Counted from the first letter of the stretch, positions 1-11,315 are shown. The stretch: DNA of 64,000 nucleotides from Paramecium pentaurelia (GCA_905183005.1 CAJJDO010000084.1:382886-446885); one strand, 5' to 3'. Numbers and translations are program-made. The notes: generated by a model not told the origin, from the sequence alone.

Positions 1-704
1 ATGAAAAATGCAAATAGAATAGAGTATTATTGAGTATAATTCATTTTAAAGTTTTAAGAATTGAAAAGCGAAAGATTACACTCATATTAACATCTATAAT
101 AGAAATATTACATAGATCGATGATGATAATATAGAGATTTAAGCAACAAGAAAAAAAAGAAATTATGAAGATCTGCTTTTTGATGAGGTAGTTCAATTTA
201 AATAGTTTAAAAAAGTAAAATTAGCAATAACTAAATATGACAAGAAAAAAAAATCACTAATTGAAACAGTTAGTGGATGTTTTTCATGAAAAAAATTCAT
301 AATGATCTTCATTGAGATTAGAATACTTATATTTAAATGGATGATACTTGGTTAAGTAAGAAACCTATCTATAGGTTTTGATGGAAATCATCAATTAAGA
401 GAAATTTGATAAGTATTTGGTGAATTATTTCATATTTAACAATTTGATTGGAAAACCAATTAATCCAAAAATTTATTAAAGAGAAGTAATTATATTTATT
501 AATGAATAGGATAATAGTAATTATTAATATTGGAAAAAGATATTGGATGAATTGGGGATTAAAAATTGAGAATAATTTTCAAGGTTTTTGAATGTGATTA
601 GATTGAAATAGATGAATATTGTGAGTAGGAATAATGAGAAATTGTAATATAAATAGGATTTACAATAGCAATTCGAGATCGAAAATAATGAGTTGATTGA
701 ATGA
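1..704 (+). pseudogene. Decayed gene, TGA-interrupted, left-truncated
   Basis: No family recognised. One frame reads like protein from the window edge to the TGA at 702-704, with charged stretches such as DDDNIEIQATRKK and KKILDELGIKN, but TGA stops fall in it at about 62, 287 and 567. A 19-base GT..AG intron-like segment at about 351-369 keeps the two halves in one reading. No GT lies close enough to remove the other TGAs as normal short introns. I infer a decaying gene or a sequence with errors; the 5' end is outside the window. A minus-strand open frame across about 300-735 also exists, but its composition (F, L, I, N, Y) looks like antisense noise. Confidence 0.4.
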
Positions 705-741
705 TTAATATTTAAAAATAAAAATATCATTTTTAAAATAA

Positions 742-1074
742 ATGGGCAGAACAGGAATAGCAATTGGTTTAAATAGAGGATTTATAACATCCTCTTTAAC
801 AAAGAAGCAATTAAGAAGAAGACCATCATAAAGAAAAGGAACTTTAGGTAAGAGGGTGCTTTCTGTCAGAAAAGTCATCTAAGAAGTAGCAGGATTGAGC
901 CCATATGAAAAGAGAATTATTGAATTATTCAAAACCAATCAACCAAAAGATTTAAAGAAGGCAGGAAAATTGGCAGCTAAGAGATTGGGTACAAATAGAA
1001 GAGGAAAAAGAAAGATTGAACTTGTCTAAAATCTTTATAGAGCCATGAGAAAGTAATAATAAACAAAACATTGA
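742..1074 (+). CDS. RPL36: 60S ribosomal protein eL36
   Basis: A 110-residue ribosomal protein of the large subunit, without introns. It starts GRTGIAIGLNRGF, then a basic segment (KKQLRRRPSQRKG), then the family-typical core EVAGLSPYEKRIIEL and AKRLGTNRRGKRKIE, and ends in MRK plus a short Gln/Lys tail. This matches eukaryotic eL36 in order and length (about 105 residues). Several glutamines are TAA or TAG codons, so the gene itself shows the ciliate code. The start is the first ATG after the upstream relic; the stop TGA lies 27 bases before the convergent cytidylyltransferase gene. Confident identification by sequence memory, not by alignment. Confidence 0.93.
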
Positions 1075-1101
1075 TATATTACATACATTATACCAATATA
1101 A

Positions 1102-1715
1102 TCAATCTTGCTTTCTTTTTCTTCTTTAGCAAAATAACCAATCATATTTTAATTAATAATATTCCCATAATCCCATTCCCAATTCTTATCTACTCATACC
1201 TCTTTCAATATTCCTTTTTAAATATTTATGTCTATCTTTTAATATCTTTCCAATAATATCAGTAGTAGATATGCCTTCAGTTCTTTTAGTTGCCTATTCA
1301 TATATGTATCTTTATATTACCTTGAATTTTCCAAGTTTCTTGCACAAAGCATATGCATCATCGACATCAGCAGTTGTATATGGAATATCATCATGAGCAA
1401 CATAATCGATACGATGATCATTGAGGAATTTCTCATCGATTATCCATGGAGCAGGATAGATGACTTCATCAGCCCTTAAAATATATAAATTTACACTTAC
1501 CATTTACAATGTTTAACACTTTCAGTTCTTTAGTAACCATCCATCACAGATTTTCCTTTAAATTTCTCAACATCCTCTTAAGAACAAACTCCAACAATCA
1601 AATAAGTATTTGGAAAGAGCTTCTTGCATTATTCTAATTAACGTGCATGTCCATAATGAAACATATCATAGACTCCATCTGCATATACACGTACTTATTT
1701 TTCTTCTGTATTCAT
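1102..1715 (-). CDS. Choline-phosphate cytidylyltransferase (catalytic domain)
   Basis: Makes CDP-choline from CTP and phosphocholine in the Kennedy pathway of phosphatidylcholine synthesis. After removing introns at 1475-1500 and 1294-1320 the protein has 186 residues. The nucleotidyltransferase signature HxGH is FHYGHA at residues 19-24, FPNTYLIVGVCS follows, the CCT-typical YVAHDDIPY is present, and RTEGIST lies at 127-133. The protein stops soon after the catalytic domain, so the membrane-binding helix of animal CCT is absent or much reduced. VAHDDIPY favours choline over ethanolamine specificity. It is divergent from the next gene, with only 24 bases between the two ATGs, so the two promoters must be shared or tiny. 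Confidence 0.9.
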
Positions 1716-1739
1716 TTAAATAAATAAAATATTAAAATA

Positions 1740-2535
1740 ATGTAAATAAATGGCCGTTTGTAATTTGACTTAAAACTAGATGATAAAGATTATAAAATAT
1801 GTGGAAACATTTTCCTGAAAGAAAACATATCTACAGATGTTGAAAAAGAAGCTGAAACTATTGCCAATAGAATCGTTGAAAAAGTCCGATAAAAATCATT
1901 AAACAAATCAATCAATAAATCTGTATAAAACAAATACGAATCATAATCAGCTACTAAATTTAGTCAAACTGAACATTTCAAATCTATTGAATAATGTAAT
2001 TCTCGATAAGAAACTTTAAAAAATGACTATAAATAACCATTTATTTCTGAATATCAGACTGAGTATAGATCCTCTTGTAAATTTAATAATGAAAATCAAT
2101 AATTAGATATTTGTGAATTAATTACTCCTTAAAAACATAAACAAAGAAATACTAAATCTTAGTAATGCATTAAAAAAGATTAACAAATTAATAAATAGTC
2201 TACTATCTAATTAGCTGAAAGCCAATATATTATTGAAAACAATACAAATAGCAATATTAAAGATGGAAAACATATTATTTAATTGATGTATTCTTTTATA
2301 CTATGATTTTAGAGACAATGCTCATAATCTGATAAGAAAGAACTCATAAATTTTAAATAAAGTTTAACTCTAGTCTCCTCTTAAATCATCAATTAATACT
2401 AAATCATCTCTAAGTATCAAAACTTCAATCAATACATAATCAAATAAAAAGAAAGAAGATATTGTTACTCAATTATTAGGAAGTCTAAGAAATGCAAAAA
2501 AAATTAAAGATGAATATTAAAAAAGATTCTTTTGA
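1740..2535 (+). CDS. Hypothetical Gln/Asn/Ser-rich protein
   Basis: Not recognised. The predicted protein has 256 residues after removal of one 25-base intron at 2288-2312, which contains the only early TGA. The first 50 residues (LKLDDKDYKICGNIF, then a KEAETIANRIVEKV helix) look folded. The middle is polar and rich in Q, N, S and K. The last 35 residues (EDIVTQLLGSLRNAKKIKDEYQKRFF) look like a helix. The start at 1740 was chosen because it is the only ATG in this frame after the divergent cytidylyltransferase start. No signal peptide or membrane segment is visible. Confidence 0.6.
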
Positions 2536-2724
2536 TTACTTATATTTATTAATACATAAAGTAATATCATTTCAAAGTATATATATTTATTAATATCAAT
2601 ATTCAATAAGATATATTAAATTATGAATCTTTTTAAATCCTTTAAATTTTATCTATTAATTACTCATATAAATTAAAAAAAATTAATTCTCTAATAAAAT
2701 TATTCACTTAACATCATTAGATAT

Positions 2725-3312
2725 TCATAATTAAAAAATAACTGAATATTAAAATTCAATCATATTATTATATATCTCAATAATGAAGTTCAGATATTGT
2801 TTATTTCTATCTTTAAATATTATAATCTATTCATATTTCTCATTTAAATTTTCTTTTATATCAAAATAGTGAGAAATTCCTTTTATTGTTAATTTAATTT
2901 CAACATTTATTAAACTAATTTTTGTTGAGAAAGCATCACAGTGATGAATTAATCAAGTATCAATAATAAATTCAGCATCATAATCCATTTTAACATCAAA
3001 GATTATATATATTATTTAATCTTTTTTACAATATTGGATAATAGAAATCTTAAATCTAGGCTTAAAAGCCTTTATTATTTACATAATAATCTCTGTATCA
3101 ATGATTTCTTTATTAATTATATTTAATATCTTAAATAATAATAATATTTTGATTAAAAGATTAATTTATTATAATTAAGATTCTATATAATGATAAAAGA
3201 AGACATTTAAAAATAAAATCATTATATTTTATATTAATTAAGATGTATAAGATTTCTAATTATTTTTAATTTGTCATTAATAATTATATTTAATGTCTTA
3301 ATAAAAATAAAC
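2725..3312 (-). pseudogene. Decayed gene with in-frame TGA
   Basis: Unrecognised. On the minus strand one frame reads continuously through EIIMQIIKAFKPRFKIS and FDVKMDYDAEFIIDT, then a TGA at 2953-2955, then on in the same frame as LIHHCDAFSTKISLINVEIK and IFKDRNKQYLNFIIEIYNNM up to the TGA at 2725-2727. No GT donor lies close upstream of the internal TGA, so a short intron cannot remove it. The upstream end fades into AT-rich sequence without a clear ATG. I infer a pseudogene; a sequencing error at a single base would give the same picture. Confidence 0.4.
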
Positions 3313-3329
3313 AGTTTTTAATTATAATA

Positions 3330-3512
3330 ATGAAGAAATGTAACACATTAGTTAATATATTTAGTGGTGGATGTTTAATGTTGATGTATGATTCAGATGA
3401 TGAAGTTGATAAATTTAATTAAAGTCTTCAGGAAAGCTAAATCCAATTATAAAAAACAGCTACTAAAATGCAGCAAATTTAACTATAGAATAATCACAAT
3501 ATTAAAAAATGA
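3330..3512 (+). CDS. Small hypothetical protein (60 aa)
   Basis: Unknown. A 60-residue open frame starts MKKCNTLVNIFSGGCLM. An acidic patch (DSDDEVDKF) and a Gln-rich helix-like tail follow. The ATG at 3330 is preceded by AT-rich sequence and the TGA is 31 bases before the next gene on the same strand. There is no intron. Short length and lack of a family make this uncertain, but the amino-acid make-up is protein-like and no stop interrupts it. Confidence 0.45.
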
Positions 3513-3543
3513 TAATATATTAATAAATCAATCTATATAAATA

Positions 3544-3943
3544 ATGTATCAAAGAACCATTTTAGAAGACAATGAAAATATTTAAGAAGATTGTAAACCC
3601 AAAAGATATGCAGCCAGTCTAGAAGGATAAAATTTTAAGAAAAAACAAACTAATTAAGCAAGTTTTCAAGAGTGGGTTGGATTAATTGGTATCATCGTTG
3701 TCACATATCTCTTAATTATTTTAGTATGGGCCTTATGTATTTAATGTGTAATTATGCAAATTAGGTTTCATAGGTATTGATAGCAATTTTAAAGTCACTG
3801 TTGGTATCTTTATGGTCTTGTTTGTATTATTTGTGATTGGAATTTTAATTTATTGGTATTATGGTTTGAAAAGTCGTGAAGAATTAATTCGATCAATGAT
3901 GTTAAGTAAATGGTAGGATAGTTCTTATGAAATTAATAATTGA
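3544..3943 (+). CDS. Small protein with two transmembrane segments
   Basis: Unknown function, predicted membrane protein. Removing a 28-base intron at 3737-3764 gives 123 residues. A soluble N-terminus of about 45 residues is followed by a hydrophobic helix (GLIGIIVVTYLLIILVWAL). A short loop (IDSNFK) leads to a second helix (VTVGIFMVLFVLFVIGILIYW). A charged tail with KSREELIRSMMLSKW ends the protein. The intron assignment is supported because without splicing the frame hits TGA, and because the two hydrophobic segments are then joined cleanly. Alternative splice sites nearby would change only a few loop residues. Confidence 0.65.
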
Positions 3944-4838
3944 TTTAATTACGATTCATTAATCGTCATGATGTATATACTATTATGTGGTTTATTATAT
4001 TATTTTAAAATGTTTCATCATTTAATTATTTACACTCAGATCTGGTTGAAATTATCTCACAGTTTTTAACATTAATGGATATAAATTTGAAGTGATATAT
4101 ATTCTTTAATACTCAATGTAACGAAATGTTTATTATTGAAATCTATAAAGAATAATTTTAATTACAATATTCATGTAAAAGATGATAAAATAGATTATAT
4201 AAATTTAATTTTCAATACTGTTATGTAAATTAAATAATACTTGATTAGTTTATTTATTTAAATTCTAGAGAGTATATCCTTTTATTATAGATAATTTAGC
4301 TAATAATAGAAAATTGAAAATACTATATTTATATGATATATATAATTTCAGAACATTTATTTTTCTAATAGTTCCTTATTTATAAATGTTTATTATTTCA
4401 ATTTAATTTTACGAAAAATTTAATATTCATAAATTATTTTAGATCAACTACAATCTTTAAAGATTTAACATATTAACTAAAATATGGATTTAAATGAATT
4501 GAGTATCTTAAAAATCAATTAGAATATAAATAATATATAAAGTTATTGATTTTATATAAAAAAAGTTATTAAATGATAAACAGATTATCTAATAATGCAG
4601 CTATTTATTGGCTATAAATTTGCAATCAAAATAATAATGATTAATCTTAATTAATTAGATAATGGAATTTCATTTTTTATGAGATTTTTTTTTAACTATT
4701 ATATCAGTAATTATCTAGGTTACTTACTTATATAAAAAATTCAAGATATTTATGGATTACTTTATTTGTTTAATCAAATTCTATAAAATGTATAGATTGA
4801 TTAATTTATAGAATTGATATTATAATATATATTAAATT
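3944..4838 (+). pseudogene. Gene-like relic with shifted frames
   Basis: About 900 bases without an intact gene. Fragments on the plus strand look like protein, for example DLVEIISQFLTLMDINLK near 4040-4095, DDKIDYINLIFNTVM near 4180-4235 and NYLGYLLIQKIQDIYGLL near 4700-4760. They lie in different frames and are broken by TGA codons. No family was recognised. I infer an old decayed gene upstream of the kinase; chance coding-like text in AT-rich DNA cannot be excluded. Confidence 0.3.
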
Positions 4839-4839
4839 T

Positions 4840-6561
4840 ATGAGTGCGAAAGTTGTTGAAAATTATTCCCTCTTAGAAGTAATAGGTTCTGGACAATATG
4901 GTAAAGTTTATAAGGCAGTGAACATAAAAAATAATAGTTTAGTAGCAGTGAAAGTGGTTAAAATAGAAAAGTTTAAAGAAGTACCAAAATTGGAGGAATT
5001 CACAATGAATGAAATCCAAACATTGGCTAAAATTAGTAATCCCTATGTTGTTAAATTTATTGAAATGCTTAAGAGTTCTCGTAATTACTATTTTGTTTAT
5101 GAGTATTGCAATGGACAAACTCTTGAGGCTGTGATTTAAGAGCAAGGGTATAAATTTGTTTAATAAGGGTTCAAACTGAAAAGGAAGCTCTATATTATTT
5201 TAGATAATTGGTTTAAGCATTCCAATCATTAATTTAAGACAACATTATGCATAGAGATCTTAAACCAAGCAATATTATGTTACATAATGGATAGGTGAAG
5301 TTGGGAGATTTTGGATTTTGTAAGGCCTTAAATGGTCCTCAAGATTTATCTTCTACAATGGTTGGATCTCCAATCTATATGGCTCCAGAAATATTAAAAG
5401 GATAAGAATATTCAATCAAAGCTGATATTTGGTCTTTGGGATGTGTTTTGTATGAATTATTATACGGAATTTGTCCATTTGAAGAGAAAACTATGGCTTA
5501 ATTAATGTTGGCAGTTGAAGAGAGGGAAATCCAATTTTTAGATAATGTTAATGTAGTATCATAACAGACTAAGGATTTATTATAAAAATTACTTACAAAA
5601 GATCCAAATAAAAGAATTAATTGGAAAGAATTGTTTGAAAGAGAGTTGACTTATGCAGAGAGTAGAATATTATTAATCATTTAGGAACTAAAAATAATGA
5701 ATAACATGGAAATTAGATTTAATAAGAATTAACATTGAATTCATAAAGGAATAAAGAATCAAAGGCTTTTAAATATTTATTAATGGAGAGAAATAAGATA
5801 TTTTATTTATATAAAGTTGTTGAAGAAGTCTTAGAATTGAGCAAAGAAGAAGTTAATTATATTTGTTATTATTAATTGTTTTTAGAGAGATGAATGTAGA
5901 GAATCTTAGAGTGTATATTGTGGCTATATGATAATGAAATATATCTGTTATTTGATAGAGATGATCAGAATGAATCTAGTTGACAAATTTAATGTTTCAG
6001 CTTTTCCTCATCTTGTAAAAAAATAGGAATTATAAAATGATATTACTAAAACATTTGAGTATAAAAGTTTTTGTACTCTTATTTAAAAAGAAGTAGAAAC
6101 AGCTAGAAAGATGTTTAAGCATTTTTAAGATGAAGCAGATAAATTTTATAAATCATAAAATAATGGATAACATATTTATTAAGGAACAGAATTTGCTCAT
6201 TTTGAAAATGAACTTTAAAGAGAATTATCATCATCTGAAATCTCAATTACTTTTATGAAAAAAATTGTATTAAAATATTGTGAAGATTTAAAAAGTTAGT
6301 ATCTACAATAATTTTTAGATAAGAATCCTTAATTGGGTAGCAAGTAATCTTATATTTAATATTTATAGACAATTATTACATATTGAAAAAACATTAGAAT
6401 CATTAATTTTAGATGAATTTTTTGAAAATTGTATGGACATCCAACAAATCGATTTAGAACAACAAAATTATTTTTCAATCCTTAATAAATATTCAAAAGC
6501 AGATTTATTATAAGTAATCACTAATAAGATGGACTATATTAGACATAAATTATATAAATGA
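4840..6561 (+). CDS. ULK/ATG1-like serine/threonine protein kinase
   Basis: A protein kinase with a catalytic domain of about 270 residues and a C-terminal helical extension, 539 residues in total. Glycine loop IGSGQYGKV is at residues 15-23 and the ATP lysine in VAVK is K38. Catalytic loop MHRDLKPSNIML, metal-binding DFG in LGDFGFCK, and APE in YMAPEIL are all present, so it should be active. The overall pattern (DIWSLGCVLYELLYG, CPF) resembles the Unc-51/ULK-like group that is expanded in ciliates. Four introns (5148-5167, 5662-5684, 5852-5885, 6344-6368) each restore the frame. The C-terminal half has no recognised domain. The start ATG is the first in frame after the relic region. Confidence 0.85.
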
Positions 6562-6845
6562 GAAGGAGCTTGTATCTTAATAATAAAATTTATTTATTTT
6601 TGCTATATTATATAAAGCATATAAGACCAATAAGTATATATAACTAGTATCTCTTTTAAATGAATCAATAAATCTGTTAATTTATTTAAATTCATGCTTT
6701 GAACTATTTGAGATATAATTCAAATTATTTATGAGATTCCATACTCTTAAACTAGATCTAAATTTAGAAGCTAATAACATATAATAGGAACTAATTAATA
6801 TATAAAGATTGAGATAAATAAAATGAGTAATCAAAGCTACGACGT

Positions 6846-7097
6846 TCAAAGAATGGGACAGTCTATAATTTTACTAGGTTGTTTTCTTGTAAAGAATTTA
6901 TTTCTTTTTAAGTTAAAATCTTCTTATGGAGTTGTGAAGTTAGTTGATCTGTACTCATCCTATTTCTTTCTTGGATCAGTACAGAATTTCAATTCTATTT
7001 TCCTTAGATAATCTATTATGCCCTGAATTTTGGGATTAGGCTTATGATAAATTTCTAATTCTAAAGAGTCTAAACTTGAATTTAATTCTTCTGACAT
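6846..7097 (-). CDS. Small hypothetical protein (83 aa)
   Basis: Unknown. Intronless 83-residue frame starting MSEELNSSLDSLELEIYH. It contains a middle stretch GIIDYLRKIELKFCTDPRKK and a basic tail (LKRNKFFTRKQPSKIIDCPIL). The composition is ordinary for a soluble protein. It is convergent with the kinase gene, with about 280 AT-rich bases between the stops. I see no motif. The complementary strand is also open for 62 codons, but that frame has no sensible composition. Confidence 0.5.
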
Positions 7098-7473
7098 ATT
7101 ATTAAAAATATTAATTTTCGATATTTCACTCAATTTCAATTGAAAAAATTAGTATATAATATGATATTAAATTTTTGCATTAATCATAAACTTAATTCAC
7201 TATAATTAAATGATAATCATCTATAAATTATTATACATTAACAACTTTAATCTTTAATGAAATTTACTTTATTTTTTATACTTTTAAAAATAAAAATTTT
7301 GGCAATTTATGAATATAATGTAAAAAAGAATATTCAAAAATAAAAAATAAAAGAATTTTTTAATAATAGAAATTAATAATAATCATTTATAAAATTAAAG
7401 ATCATAATTAAAAACAATAAGAATTTAATGGATTTAATAATCTTATAAAATTAATATTATAAATAAAATAATT
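7098..7473. other. Intergenic, nothing recognised
   Basis: 376 very AT-rich bases between two divergent small genes. Both strands are full of short A/T runs and TGA codons. I see no gene, RNA or repeat; it probably holds the two promoters. Confidence 0.5.
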
Positions 7474-7842
7474 ATGTCAGAGAAATTACCAAAAGTGAGC
7501 CAGAAAAAAGCTAGATCATAATCTTTATATCAGAATCAAATTACCACTTAGAAACTAAAGGAATCATTGTACAATTAATAAACAAGTCGGTATGGTTAAA
7601 GAGCTTAAAGAAATCCTGTTATAGAATCAATTGTTAAAGAAGCTGATGTAGTTATGACTAACTAACATCTGAAAGAGAACTTATTTAAGCTAAAGGAGAT
7701 GGGATTATTAAGGAATTGTTAGCCAATAATATAAACGTAGTCAGGTTTAAAGAAAAAAGATTATATATTAAATGATTATCATAATAAAAGCACATTAAAT
7801 GGATATTCAAGGAATTATGGTGGATTGTTTTATAATAAATGA
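7474..7842 (+). CDS. Hypothetical basic protein (122 aa)
   Basis: Unknown. 122 residues without intron. The N-terminus is basic and polar (MSEKLPKVSQKKARSQSLYQ) and a helix-like middle follows (VIESIVKEADVVMTNQHLKE, then LFKLKEMGLL). The tail is rich in Y, N and G (LNGYSRNYGGLFYNK). No membrane segment or signal peptide. Many glutamines are TAA/TAG. It lies head-to-tail with the ankyrin gene, 104 bases upstream of it. Confidence 0.55.
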
Positions 7843-7946
7843 CTGATATTTACTAAATATTATATATTTGTTATTTAAAAATTAAATGTGATTCTGTCAT
7901 TCTATTTTAAAGAAAAATAACTTCCAAAAATACATAATATATTAAA

Positions 7947-8428
7947 ATGAATAATATTAAATAAATAATATAAGCAATTAAAGGATGTATACAAATTTTA
8001 ATATTAAAAGAAAACATCTAAGACTTAAAGAAGTATAACCCTTTGCCTGAATAAGAGTAAGGCATTTAGAAAATTAAATTAATACATATTGCTGCATCCA
8101 ATCCTAGTTTAGAAATTTTACAATATTTTGTTGAAAAATCCTAAAATCTAGAAATCACAGATTCTGTATAAAACTAAATATATTTATATAGATAGGAAGA
8201 ACTCCATTGCATTATGCTATTACTTATGGTCAATTGGGCAATGTTTAATTATTGATTAATAGAGGAGCAAAGATAGAAGCATAGACATTAGGAGGTGATA
8301 CACCTTTGATAAAAGCTGCATTAATAAAAAATAATTAATGCTATAATTATTTAATTAGTATAGGTGCAAATAAATCACATTAAAATTGCATTGGTCAAAG
8401 TGCTGAATAAATATATTAATATAATTGA
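7947..8428 (+). CDS. Small ankyrin-repeat protein
   Basis: A 151-residue protein made largely of ankyrin repeats, a protein-interaction fold. Two units are clear: IHIAASNPSLEILQYFVEK in the first exon, and GRTPLHYAITYGQLGNVQLL followed by INRGAKIEA, then GGDTPLIKAALIKNN. A 26-base intron at 8166-8191 separates them and restores the frame exactly. The N-terminus (about 35 residues) and the last 15 residues are outside the repeats. Partners cannot be predicted from the sequence. Confidence 0.8.
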
Positions 8429-8578
8429 ATAACTAATAAGAAATATGTAATATATAAAATAATAATATTCAATTCTTAGTATACTTCTTCTATTTTCTTT
8501 AATGAGATTACTATTTTAGAGAATTAGAATATAATAAAGAGTTTTAATTCTATACTTTAATAATTAAATAATAATAAA

Positions 8579-10064
8579 ATGCAATACATTTAATATCATC
8601 CTCAAATTATAGAGGAATTTAAAATGAATGAAGCTAAAAGTTTGTTTTAATCTATTGATGGTTCAATAATAACAAAATTTGAAGATAAGGAATCATTCAA
8701 AGAAGTAATATTACTTTACAATCATAAAAAAAAAGATTTAGTCTAATAACAAATTCTTTTTGGTTTAAATTCTATTTTAAATGAAGATAAATATATTCTA
8801 TTGTGTAAGTGCTATTATGAAATCAGATATACAAAATTAAAATAAAATGAAGGTTTTTATATTGTTATCTTATATAATTCATTAGGAAAGGAATACTTAA
8901 TAATCACTAATTCTAATTAATTTGTCAAAATTGAAACAATTATAAAAAGATAATGTTTGAGTTAACATTTTCTCAATAAATATCACATAATTGAATAAAA
9001 AAGATATCTACCTTTTGTTTAAAATTATTAAGTAACTATATTGTTATCAAATAGAATTAAGAATTGTATTGTGTTTTGTAAATAGATAAGAAATAAATTA
9101 TAACAGAATTAGATAAGGAATAGTTTTATAATAGTATAATTATAATGAATTATTTCAGTGAATAAACTAAAATAGTTAAAATTTATGAAGAAAATTCTTT
9201 GTATTATTTGTTTATAAAATGCATGAAATTGTAATCATTAGAATCTTTGATACTTGATGATTTTGAATTTAGAGAAGCTCCATTAGTAAGCATATTCTAT
9301 CTCACTCTTTAAATATTATAAAAATATTAAAATTTAGGAATATATCATGGTAATATTAATTTAAAATCTATTTTCATTAACATGTAAGGTACCTATTTAT
9401 AAATACTCATTTTATTTCCAAAATATTTATCTAATAATAATAAAGGAATCTAAATAGATTTGTTAAATTTAGGTTAATTACTTTATTAAATAACATTTTA
9501 TGAAAAAAAGGATAAAATTAAATAATTTGTAGATTAAAAACTTATTACATAATAAAAATAATTATATTAAAATATGAATACAGAAAATAAGCAATTTAAA
9601 TTTTTATTTAGAATAAGTTAATTAGATTTACTGAATCAATTACTGGCACAAAATATTACAATTGAAAATGCATTAAAACATTAATGGTTTGTCACAGTTA
9701 AATAAAATCTTAAAACTGAATTTATGAAGGAAAAAAAATAATGTTTAAATTTACGTACTATAGTTGAATCAAATAATGAATTAAGTATGACTATTTCAAT
9801 GGATAAACGAATTTAATCTAAAGAATTTGCAGAATATGGTATAGTATATTAATTATAATTAATTTAGAAATTGAAGATGAATTTCCAGTTAAATGTTCAA
9901 TTTTGAATCCTTTTTAGATGAATCCTTCAAAATAAAAACATGATAATTGTGTTCCAAAATCAAAAAGTTTTTCAAGTTTTGATTTAACTTTTGAAAATAA
10001 AGAAAAATTCTTTACAAATAATGAAAAAATCTTTACAAATAATTAATCTTTTTTTATTTAATGA
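8579..10064 (+). CDS. Pseudokinase with PH-like N-terminal region
   Basis: Predicted 477-residue protein, introns at 9032-9054 and 9839-9867. The N-terminal 110 residues (LLCKCYYEIRYTKLKQNEGF, LYNSLGKEYLIITN) look like a pleckstrin-homology-type beta barrel. The rest keeps the outline of a kinase C-lobe, but the catalytic loop reads YHGNINLKSIFIN where an active kinase has HRDLKPEN. There is no clear glycine loop and the DFG position reads as LLNLG. It is therefore probably catalytically dead. The C-terminal helix ENALKHQWF resembles the end of kinase domains. The last 60 residues are polar. The domain call is by eye and the PH assignment is weaker than the pseudokinase one. Confidence 0.6.
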
Positions 10065-10112
10065 CAAATATAAATTTTGTTATAAAAATTTATTTATTTA
10101 AAAATTAATAAT

Positions 10113-11315
10113 TCATTTTATATTTGAAAAACTTTCCCAATATTAGATTTATTGAACAACATTATGTGGAATAATAGCTTTTTCAGGTACTCCTTCTTAA
10201 AACACTCTAAGAAAATCTAATCTCTTTTTTAATTCATCATTATTTTTATGTTATTTTTCAGTAGATATTTATTACTTCACTTATTTACAATTCATTTCCA
10301 AAAATTAAATTATTTATTTTGCTTATAAATTCTCTCTTACAGCTTTTCTAATGCTAGATTCAGATAGATCAGCTATTATTAAGATTTTAAATCGTTTTTT
10401 TATTTCTGAAAACAAATTTAACAAATTGCATAATATTTCTTCTTCTTATTGATCTCCAGAATTTAAATAAGCATATATTCTGAAATTAGCCTCAACAATA
10501 ATATTACATTAAATTCCAATAGAAACACTTGGAGGTTCATAAAGAAAGTTCCAAAATAAAAATGTAATTCTCATTTATTATTCATGATAATGTGTTAAAC
10601 CAAATTCTTATAGATCTTTGATAACATTTTTTTACCATTCTTCATTAGGCATTTAATATATTTTCATAGGATCCAAAACACTCAAACAAAGTATAAATCT
10701 TACGACATTACTAGTCTATTTAGTAACATAATATTTTAGAATTTAATTAATTTATTTATGAGTTGAACTCAAAATGAAAGAGAATCCAACTCCTAAATTT
10801 CTTTCAAGTAATTTGGATTCAATTAAAGTTTGTCTAACTTATTATCTATAACCAGAAATATCAGACCTATCTCTTCTACTAATCAGATCAAATAAATCCT
10901 TCCACTTTCTACTACATTCTCTTTTTAATTAGTCTTTGTTTTCAGTACAATCTCCTATTTTAGTTAAAATGCTTTTGCTTTTTCCTTCGATTGAATCCCT
11001 TAATGAGTTCTAAAAATTAGAATCCAAATAATAATAAGAATTTAAAGCTTATTGTTATCTTTCCTCTGATTTTGTAATAAGTTTTAATTGAATTGCCAGA
11101 TCTAGAATAGTATTAGGTGATTATTAATAATTTTGAGCTTGTATAATACTTTCTGGGACTTTTCTTTCTTCAAAAAATACCATTCTTTAAATAATTGTCC
11201 TTAAGTTTGGCGGCAAGGATCTAAATACTGGAATACATGCTTATTCTTAAGGTTTATAGATGCTTGTATCTAATAATTGTAAACATCCTAAAAAATCTTC
11301 TAATTATTAAGACAT
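10113..11315 (-). CDS. TFIIH subunit 4 (p52/Tfb2)
   Basis: Core subunit of transcription and repair factor TFIIH, which stimulates the XPB translocase. Intronless, 400 residues, slightly shorter than human p52 (462). It starts with the family-like block CIPVFRSLPPNLRTIIQRMV and FEERKVPESIIQ. The highly conserved C-terminal part follows: IIVEANFRIYAYLNSG, then LLNLFSEIKKRFKILIIADL, SSIRKAVRENLQAKQIIQFL and PHNVVQQIQYWES. These match Tfb2 in order. It ends 48 bases from the convergent pseudokinase gene and lies 30 bases downstream of the PHD-finger gene on the same strand. Confidence 0.85.

Noticed and set aside
287..289. TGA as selenocysteine or readthrough in the broken frames
   Set aside because: The interruptions are numerous, not at conserved redox positions, and frameshifts accompany them in several places; gene decay is simpler.
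6823..7011. Plus-strand 62-codon frame
   Set aside because: Antisense to the 83-residue minus-strand gene, hydrophobic and Ser/Leu-rich without pattern.
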